Below, piece after piece: positions 58,369-64,000 of a DNA stretch of 64,000 bases. The notes under the pieces are model-generated. The model was not told the origin of the DNA and did no database searches. It was given only the letters and a program-made list of their open reading frames with translations. Within the stretch, counting starts at the first letter, position 1. Every line of letters begins with the position of its first letter. Source of the stretch: Leisingera sp. ANG-M1 (GTDB lineage: Bacteria > Pseudomonadota > Alphaproteobacteria > Rhodobacterales > Rhodobacteraceae); contig NZ_JWLC01000019.1 in assembly GCF_000813745.1 (NCBI RefSeq), positions 62,001-126,000 of the forward strand, read 5' to 3'. The position numbers and the translations under genes were made by a program.

Positions 58369-59976
58369 ATGGCGGACAACAAACAGCAGTTTATTTCAGC
58401 AAAAAGGGTGCAGCTGGCGGCAGGCGGCATTTCCCGCCGCACCTTCATGACGTCGATGGTTGCGGCCGGGGTTTCTGTGCCGCTGGCACTCAGCTGGGCG
58501 GAACAGGTGCGGGCGGCAACGCCGCAGAGGGGCGGGCTGTTCCGGGCAGGCTTGGGCAGCGGCTCCACCACTGACAGTCTGGATCCGGCGACCTATGAAG
58601 GCACGATCAACGCCTCGCTGGCCTTCATGTATGCCAATAACCTGGTCGAAGTGGACCACACCGGCGGCCTGGTGCCGGAATTGGCGGAAAGTTTCGAGTC
58701 CAAAGATGCTAAAACCTGGGTGTTCAACCTGCGCCAAGGTGTGGAGTTCCACAACGGCAAGACACTGGCACCCGAAGACGTCATCGCCTCAATCAACCAT
58801 CACCGCGGCGAGGGATCGAAATCCGCCGTTGGCGGGCTGGTGAAACAGATCAAGCAGATGCGCGCCGATGGCAATGCAGTGGTTTTCGAACTGGAAACCG
58901 GCAACGCCGATTTCCCCTATGTTCTCAGCGATTACCACCTGATCATCCTGCCTGCGCAGGACGGTGTGATCGATCCGGTGTCGGGCATCGGCACCGGCGG
59001 CTACAGGATCGGAAAATTCGAACCGGGGGTTCGCACCGAGGCCAGCCGCAACCCCAACTACTGGAAAGAAGGCGCGGCTCACTTCGAAGAAGTGGAGCTG
59101 TTATCGATTATCGACACCACGGCGCGCCAGAATGCGGTGATCAATGGCGAAGTCGACGCCATCGATCGGGTCGACCCGAAAACCGTAGCCTTGCTGTCGC
59201 GGGTGCCTACACTGAACGTGGTCGAAAAAACCAGCACCCTTCACTATACCTTCCCGATGCGGGCGGATGCGGCGCCGTTTGACAATTACGATCTGCGCAT
59301 GGCGGTCAAATGGGCGGTGAACCGGCAGGAACTGGTCGACAAGATCTTGCTTGGTCATGGGTCGGTTGGCAACGACCACCCGATTTCCACCGCCAACCGC
59401 TATCACGCTTCGGACTTGCCCCAGCGCGAGTTCGACCCGGACAAAGCGGCGCATCATTTCAAAAAGTCTGGCCACAGCGGCCCGCTGCAACTGTCGGCAG
59501 CGGAAACCGCCTTTGCCGGCGCGGTGGATGCGGCCCAGCTGATTGCTGCCTCGGCCGCGCAGGCCGGTATCGAAGTCCAGGTGGTGCGCGAACCCAATGA
59601 CGGCTATTGGTCGAACGTGTGGAACCGCAAACCCTGGACCGCCAGCTTCTGGAGCGGCCGCCCGACCGAGGACTGGATGTTTGCCTCCGGCTATGTGGCG
59701 GAAACCGAATGGAACGAAACTGCTTGGCGCGGCAGCGCGGCCGCCAAACGCTTCAATGCGGTGGTCACCGAAGCGCGAACCGAACTAGACAGCAGCAAAC
59801 GCCGAACGCTCTATGCCGAGGCTCAGACGCTGGTGCATGATGATGGCGGCGCCCTGGTGCCGATGTTTGCCAATCACATCATGGGCGTGTCCAAGACTGT
59901 CGGCCACGGTCCGGACATTGCCGCGAACTGGGAGCTGGATGGCGCCAAGGCGGCCGAGCGCTGGTGGAAGGTGTAA
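58369..59976 (+). CDS. ABC transporter substrate-binding protein, peptide/opine family (SBP family 5), Tat substrate
   Basis: 535 aa. A twin-arginine signal SRRTF at about 22-26 followed by a hydrophobic stretch indicates Tat export as a folded protein. Family features: SLDPATYEGTINASLAFMYA, then VPELAESFESKDAKTWVFNL and VEFHNGKTLAPEDVIASI. It supplies the divergent DppB/C/ATPase importer. The family binds peptides, opines, nickel or small amines; the ligand cannot be read here. Confidence 0.92.
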   Translation: MADNKQQFISAKRVQLAAGGISRRTFMTSMVAAGVSVPLALSWAEQVRAATPQRGGLFRAGLGSGSTTDSLDPATYEGTINASLAFMYANNLVEVDHTGGLVPELAESFESKDAKTWVFNLRQGVEFHNGKTLAPEDVIASINHHRGEGSKSAVGGLVKQIKQMRADGNAVVFELETGNADFPYVLSDYHLIILPAQDGVIDPVSGIGTGGYRIGKFEPGVRTEASRNPNYWKEGAAHFEEVELLSIIDTTARQNAVINGEVDAIDRVDPKTVALLSRVPTLNVVEKTSTLHYTFPMRADAAPFDNYDLRMAVKWAVNRQELVDKILLGHGSVGNDHPISTANRYHASDLPQREFDPDKAAHHFKKSGHSGPLQLSAAETAFAGAVDAAQLIAASAAQAGIEVQVVREPNDGYWSNVWNRKPWTASFWSGRPTEDWMFASGYVAETEWNETAWRGSAAAKRFNAVVTEARTELDSSKRRTLYAEAQTLVHDDGGALVPMFANHIMGVSKTVGHGPDIAANWELDGAKAAERWWKV

Positions 59977-60019
59977 AGCAGCAGGGTAAAAGGAACGGGG
60001 CTGCAAGGTCCCTAAACCG

Positions 60020-60073
60020 CAGCTTCTTTCTGGTCGAAAATACTCCGGGGAGCGCGAGGGGCAGGTCCCTCGC
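60020..60073 (-). repeat. Intergenic hairpin-plus-tail repeat, copy 2
   Basis: On the - strand: GCGAGGG (60073-60067), 6-nt loop, CCCTCGC (60060-60054), then CCCCGGAGTATTTTCGACCA and GAAAGAAG down to 60020. The same plan and tail occur at 153-199. It lies just 3' of the TetR gene in the sense direction, and so may end the mttB-tetR transcript. Confidence 0.5.
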
Positions 60074-60101
60074 CTTTGCCGCTGACGCAAAGAGCCCGGC
60101 T

Positions 60102-60773
60102 TCAGCGTTCCATTTTCTGTTCCGCAAAGGCGCGGGCGGCGGCAACAGCCTCGGGGTCCGGTTCTGCACCGGTAAAGCCCAGCAGGTAGCCCTCCAGCCG
60201 TGCGGTGCGGGCTTTCATTGGCTCGCGGACCTCCAATGCGTGGTAGCCGCATTGCATGAAATAGAGGATCCGCGCCCGCGCGTCGGCGTCATAAGCAGTA
60301 TATCCATGGCGCTGAAACATGGCTGTGACGGCCTCCAGCCGCTGTGCGTCTGCGGCATCTATCCGGTTGCGGACTTTGCCGTCCCGCCGCGACCACTCCC
60401 GCACCGCGAAGTCAAGGTTGGCGTCGAACAGCCCCGGGTCGACAAAGCAGCGGAAAAAGTTGCAGACCGCCCAGGAAATGTTGTCAGCCGGCAATTCGCA
60501 ATGGGTGAGGATTGGCTCGGTATTGCGGGCCTCCCAGTCGTCCAGGAGCGCTTCCAGAAGGTGTTTGCGGCTTTTGAAGTACCAGTAGAAGCTCGAGCGT
60601 GAGACGCCGAGGCGCTCGCCGATGGCGAGCACCTTGACCCCAGCCACACCGTCACTGATCAACAGGTCGCGGGCGACATTCAGCCAGTCTTCAGGCGTGA
60701 CCTTCACATGGCCGGTGAGCGGCTCCTTGTCCGGGTTGTCCCGGTGCAGAACAGAGCCTGCGTGTTTGGCCAT
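60102..60773 (-). CDS. TetR-family transcriptional regulator
   Basis: 223 aa. HTH at about 28-75 (LAIGERLGVSRSSFYWYFKS followed by RKHLLEALLDDW). An extended basic/polar N-terminus of about 25 residues precedes it. It is one base after the mttB-type gene and therefore probably the last gene of that operon, with autoregulation likely. Confidence 0.88.
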   Translation of the reverse strand: MAKHAGSVLHRDNPDKEPLTGHVKVTPEDWLNVARDLLISDGVAGVKVLAIGERLGVSRSSFYWYFKSRKHLLEALLDDWEARNTEPILTHCELPADNISWAVCNFFRCFVDPGLFDANLDFAVREWSRRDGKVRNRIDAADAQRLEAVTAMFQRHGYTAYDADARARILYFMQCGYHALEVREPMKARTARLEGYLLGFTGAEPDPEAVAAARAFAEQKMER

Positions 60774-60774
60774 T

Positions 60775-62331
60775 TCAGCTCTCCGGTGGGGCGCCGCCTT
60801 CCGCGGTGCGCTTGGCGATGAAGCTCTTCAGGGCATCAACGCGGGTGTCGTCTGTCTGGGGCCGGTTATCATAAGAGAGGATTTCCTTCCAGACCTGGGT
60901 GGCGCGCTGGTTGGCGTCAAGGCTGCCGCGTTCCGTCCAGGTGCCGAAATTGGCATAGTCATGCACCACAGGCTCGTAGAACTCGGTATTGTAGCGCGCC
61001 ATGGTTTGCTGGGTGGCAAAGAAGTGGCCGCTGGGCTCCACTTCCTTCAGTGCGGTTTCATAGCCGATTTCATCCGTGCCTGCCTGGGCGCCTGCGCAAA
61101 GTTCGGCAATCATATTCAGCACTTCGGCATCGGTGATCAGCTTTTCATAGGACACCGAGAGTCCGCCTTCCAGCCAGCCGGCTGAATGGATCACCACGGT
61201 GGCCCCGGCCATCAGGCAGCCCCACAGGCCCATTTGGTTTTCATTGGCGGCCTGCACGTCGTTGGTATTGGAGGCGGAGCCGGCCGCCGAGCGCCAGGGC
61301 AGGCCGAGGAAGCGTGCCAGCTGGCCTGCGGCCAGCGAGGCTTGGAAATGCGGCGGTGTGCCAAAGGCAGGCGCGCCAGACTTCATATCGACGTTCGAGG
61401 TGAAGGTGCCGTAGCAGACCGGCGCGCCGGGGTTTGTCAGCTGGGTCAGGGTGATGGCCGCCAGCACCTCGGCATGGCTGAGGGTGATGGAACCCGCGAC
61501 CGTGATCGGTGCCATTGCACCCATCAGTGTGAAAGGCGTGACGATGGACAATTGCCTGTGGCGGGCAAAGTCAATCAGGCCTTGCGCCATCGGAATGTCC
61601 AGCGTGCGCGGGCTGTTGGTGTTGATAATTGTGTAGCAGTGCGGCGCGGCCTGGAACTCCGCGTCCGAGACGCCGCGGAAATCGCGGATCATCTCGAAAC
61701 AGTCCATCACCTGCGGTGTGCCGCGGGAATAGATGAATGGGAACTTGTCCGTTTGGGTCATCTGCGCCTCGGTGGTGAAGTAGTGGCGCAGATGGGTGGG
61801 GACGTCCTGCGGCTCCACCTGGGGCGAGATCATGTGGAAGACGTCGAAGTGATGGGTGAGCTTCAGGTACTCCAGATAGTCCTGGGCCGAGCCCGGACGC
61901 CGCCCGCGCTCCAAGTCAGTGGCATTGGGCGCGCCGGCGCCGGCCTGGAACACAAGGCTGCCCAGTTCCAGGGTGATGTCGCGGTCGCGGCTGCCCGCCC
62001 GGCAGTTGATCGAGCGGGGTGCCGTGGCCAGCGCCGCCTCGATAATGTCGCGGCCGATATAGACCATCTCAGTGTCTTCATCGACGCGGGCGCCGCCCTT
62101 GGCATAGATCTTGCGGGCTTCAGGCAGCAGCACTTTCATGCCCAGTTCTTCGAGCATCTTGAGCGCGGTTTCATGCATGTCTGCAATCTGATGCGCCGGG
62201 AAGACTTCCATCAGCGGGAAGGGGTTCTTCAACTGGCGGTAATTCACATAACGCTGAGGGGCAGGGGCGGCCTCCGCACCCCGTCCTCTGCGGCGGCGTC
62301 CGCGGGCGGCGCTGTCGTTTTCGATACTCAT
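60775..62331 (-). CDS. MttB-family methyltransferase, non-pyrrolysine type
   Basis: 518 aa in one frame with no internal amber codon, so it is a non-pyrrolysine member of the trimethylamine methyltransferase family (the MtgB-like side). Family segments include GAPNATDLERGRRPGSAQDY and FGTPPHFQASLAAGQLARFL. Such proteins transfer a methyl group from a quaternary or N-methyl amine, usually to a corrinoid protein. No MttC-type corrinoid protein and no RamA-like activator are encoded in this window. An Arg-rich N-terminus (RGRRRRGRG) is notable. Four bases separate it from the GcvT-fused dehydrogenase gene. Confidence 0.88.
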   Translation of the reverse strand: MSIENDSAARGRRRRGRGAEAAPAPQRYVNYRQLKNPFPLMEVFPAHQIADMHETALKMLEELGMKVLLPEARKIYAKGGARVDEDTEMVYIGRDIIEAALATAPRSINCRAGSRDRDITLELGSLVFQAGAGAPNATDLERGRRPGSAQDYLEYLKLTHHFDVFHMISPQVEPQDVPTHLRHYFTTEAQMTQTDKFPFIYSRGTPQVMDCFEMIRDFRGVSDAEFQAAPHCYTIINTNSPRTLDIPMAQGLIDFARHRQLSIVTPFTLMGAMAPITVAGSITLSHAEVLAAITLTQLTNPGAPVCYGTFTSNVDMKSGAPAFGTPPHFQASLAAGQLARFLGLPWRSAAGSASNTNDVQAANENQMGLWGCLMAGATVVIHSAGWLEGGLSVSYEKLITDAEVLNMIAELCAGAQAGTDEIGYETALKEVEPSGHFFATQQTMARYNTEFYEPVVHDYANFGTWTERGSLDANQRATQVWKEILSYDNRPQTDDTRVDALKSFIAKRTAEGGAPPES

Positions 62332-62335
62332 GGCG

Positions 62336-64000
62336 TTAACCTCTCATCGCTGTGCCGGAGGGATCATAGGGGGAGGCGGCAATGACGCGCGCAGGGCGCT
62401 CCTGCCCAACGATGTGCACTGCCAGTTCTGTGCCTTCTGCTGCGGCCTCACGGTCGACCATCGCCATGGCGAGCGATTTGCCCGTGGTGTGGCCAAAGCC
62501 GCCGGAGGTGACAAAGCCCACGCGCTTGCCGTTCTGCCAGACTGGTTCATAGCCGCTTGCGTCGGCGTCTGTTGCGTTGACCTCGATTGGTACAACGATT
62601 TGCGCCGGGCCGCCTTCCTCGCGTTCTTTCAACGCGGCTTCGCGGCCGATGAAGTCTTTCTCCCAATTGATCCAGCGGTCCATGCCGGTTTGTGCAGCAG
62701 TGTAGCCCTGGGTGAATTCAGCACTCCAGATGCCGAAGCTCTTTTCCAGCCGCAGGCTGAGGAGCGCGTTGAAACCGTATTCGCGGATGCCAAGGTCCGC
62801 GCCAGCCTCCAGCAGGGTTTCGCGCAGGGTGATGTGCTCGGCAGCGGAGCTGTGGAGTTCATAACCTAGCTCTCCGGCAACCGAGAGCCGGCCCACTTTG
62901 ACCCGCAGCATGCCGATGTCCAGCGTGGTGCAGCCCATGAAAGACAGCTCGGCAATCGGACCATCTGTCAGATTCTCCAAGACTTTACGGCTGTTGGGGC
63001 CGGAGAGACTGAAGCCGGTGATGGCATCGGTCACGTCGCGTACCTTGACGCCGTCGCCCATATGATCCTGGAACCAGCGCATGTGCCATTCGCGCAGGTA
63101 GTAGCTGCCCATGATCCACCAGCTGCCGTCACCCCAATTGAACACGGTGAGGTCGCCTTTGAGACGCCCTTCCGGCGATAGCATCGGCGCCAGTTTGGCG
63201 CGGCCGGGTTTAGGCAATTTCGAGGCCATGATCCGGTCGAGCCAGACCTCGGCGCCGAGGCCGGAGACTTCGAACCGGGAAAAGGCGGAGATGTCCAAGA
63301 GGCCGACATTCTCACGCACGGCCTTGCATTCCTCTGCGACGATTTCAAAGGCGTTGGAACGTTTCAGTGTTGGAGTTTCGGTGAAATCACCCGAGGGGGC
63401 AAAATAGAGCGGGATTTCCAGCCCGTAGCTTGCGCCCCAGCGGCAGCCAGCGGCACTCATGCCGTCATAGGCGGGAGCCTTTTTCAGCGGGCGGCCTGCG
63501 GGCAGCTGCTCGTTCGGGTAGGTCATCACAAAGCGGCGGGTGTAGAACTGGCCGGTGGTTTCTTTGATGAAGCGTTTGTTCTGGGCGTAGTCGCCAAAGC
63601 GCGCCACATCCATGCCAAAGACATCCGCCTCCGGCTCGCCGTGGATCATCCATTCGGCCAGCGACTTGCCGACACCGCCGCCCTGCAGGAACCCCGCCAT
63701 CACACCGCAGGCACACCAGTAGCCGGGCTTGCCGCGCACCGGGCCGACCAGCGGGTTGCCGTCAGGCGCAAAGGTGAAGGCGCCGTTGACCCATGTTTTT
63801 ACGCCGGTGGTTTGCAGGGCGGGGTAGCGTTCGAAGCCCAGCGTCAGTTCGCGCTCGATCCGGTCGGGGTCCTCCTGCTGCAGCTCAAACCCGTACTCCC
63901 ACGGTGCGCCGTCCATCATCCAGTGCTCGTGGTCGATCTCGTAGATGCCCAGCAGGATGCCCTTCTGGTCCTGGCGCATATAGGTGAATCCTTCGAGGTC
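62336..64000 (-). CDS. FAD-dependent dehydrogenase with GcvT domain (dimethylglycine/sarcosine dehydrogenase-like), N-terminus outside the window
   Basis: 554 codons lie in the window plus the stop; the frame continues past 64000, where the last codons read DLEGFTY before the first internal Met. The DAO-type tail (VNGAFTFAPDGNPLVGPV, then GVMAGFLQGGGVGKSLAEWM) ends near residue 125 of the visible part. From about 200 onward it is a GcvT/aminomethyltransferase domain (SGPNSRKVLENL, LRLEKSFGIWSAEFTQGYTA). It should oxidise an N-methyl amine and pass the one-carbon unit to tetrahydrofolate. It is the first visible gene of the mttB-tetR operon. Confidence 0.88.
   Translation of the reverse strand, partial: DLEGFTYMRQDQKGILLGIYEIDHEHWMMDGAPWEYGFELQQEDPDRIERELTLGFERYPALQTTGVKTWVNGAFTFAPDGNPLVGPVRGKPGYWCACGVMAGFLQGGGVGKSLAEWMIHGEPEADVFGMDVARFGDYAQNKRFIKETTGQFYTRRFVMTYPNEQLPAGRPLKKAPAYDGMSAAGCRWGASYGLEIPLYFAPSGDFTETPTLKRSNAFEIVAEECKAVRENVGLLDISAFSRFEVSGLGAEVWLDRIMASKLPKPGRAKLAPMLSPEGRLKGDLTVFNWGDGSWWIMGSYYLREWHMRWFQDHMGDGVKVRDVTDAITGFSLSGPNSRKVLENLTDGPIAELSFMGCTTLDIGMLRVKVGRLSVAGELGYELHSSAAEHITLRETLLEAGADLGIREYGFNALLSLRLEKSFGIWSAEFTQGYTAAQTGMDRWINWEKDFIGREAALKEREEGGPAQIVVPIEVNATDADASGYEPVWQNGKRVGFVTSGGFGHTTGKSLAMAMVDREAAAEGTELAVHIVGQERPARVIAASPYDPSGTAMRG

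Noticed and set aside
60775-62331. Possible pyrrolysine-containing trimethylamine methyltransferase
   Set aside because: No in-frame amber codon interrupts the gene and no pyl genes were seen, so it is a non-pyrrolysine member.

Overview
The window looks like chromosome or megaplasmid sequence from a marine alphaproteobacterium of the Roseobacter group (Rhodobacteraceae; Leisingera, Phaeobacter or Ruegeria-like). The grounds are the high GC content, three TRAP transport systems, two BCCT carriers, a GcvT-fused dimethylglycine-dehydrogenase-type enzyme next to a non-pyrrolysine MttB homologue, and an RTX protein with a C-terminal Hint domain. No rRNA, tRNA, transposase, integrase or CRISPR array was seen. 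Both ends cut through genes: the 3' end of a + strand gene at 1-77, and a - strand gene running off at 64000. Genus and product assignments come from reading the translations; no database search was run.

Layout. (1) 1-3.6 kb: carnitine catabolism and uptake (possible dehydrocarnitine cleavage enzyme tail, carnitine 3-dehydrogenase fused to a thioesterase, BCCT carrier). (2) 3.6-10.8 kb: TRAP transporter, three-subunit FAD/[2Fe-2S] amine dehydrogenase of the opine oxidase/HcnABC type, RidA and a LysR regulator. (3) 10.8-15.4 kb: operon of a GltS-like FMN/Fe-S protein, a ThDP enzyme and an aldehyde dehydrogenase. (4) 15.9-18.4 kb: RTX/Hint protein. (5) 18.9-21.8 kb: SDR-cupin-SDR operon with a divergent IclR regulator. 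(6) 21.8-30.4 kb: TAXI-type TRAP system and gntR, divergent from two FAD amine oxidoreductases, proC and a second, paralogous gntR. (7) 30.7-33.8 kb: a sterol-desaturase-family protein, a LysR regulator and a MetX-like alpha/beta hydrolase. (8) 33.8-42.9 kb: eight-gene operon (Rieske oxygenase, VOC protein, EutQ-like cupin, glutamine-synthetase-family ligase, NitT/TauT-type ABC transporter, BCCT carrier) with a divergent Lrp-type regulator. (9) 43.0-54.7 kb: LysR, TRAP, ureohydrolase, hydantoinase/oxoprolinase A and B, enolase-superfamily enzyme, GlxA/GbdR-type AraC regulator and RidA. (10) 54.7-60.0 kb: peptide/opine-type ABC importer. (11) 60.1-64 kb: operon of a GcvT-fused FAD dehydrogenase, an MttB-family methyltransferase and a TetR regulator.

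Taken together the window is a string of self-contained modules, most with an importer, oxidative or hydrolytic enzymes and a local regulator. Most modules appear aimed at small nitrogen compounds: carnitine or betaine, other quaternary or N-methyl amines, opines or cyclic amino acids, and guanidino or hydantoin-like compounds. The module least like a known pathway is the Rieske/glutamine-synthetase-like/EutQ-cupin/VOC operon at 33.8-42.9 kb. Its control region holds a cluster of GCGA/TCGC dyads. The next most unusual is the TRAP-ureohydrolase-hydantoinase locus at 43-54.7 kb.
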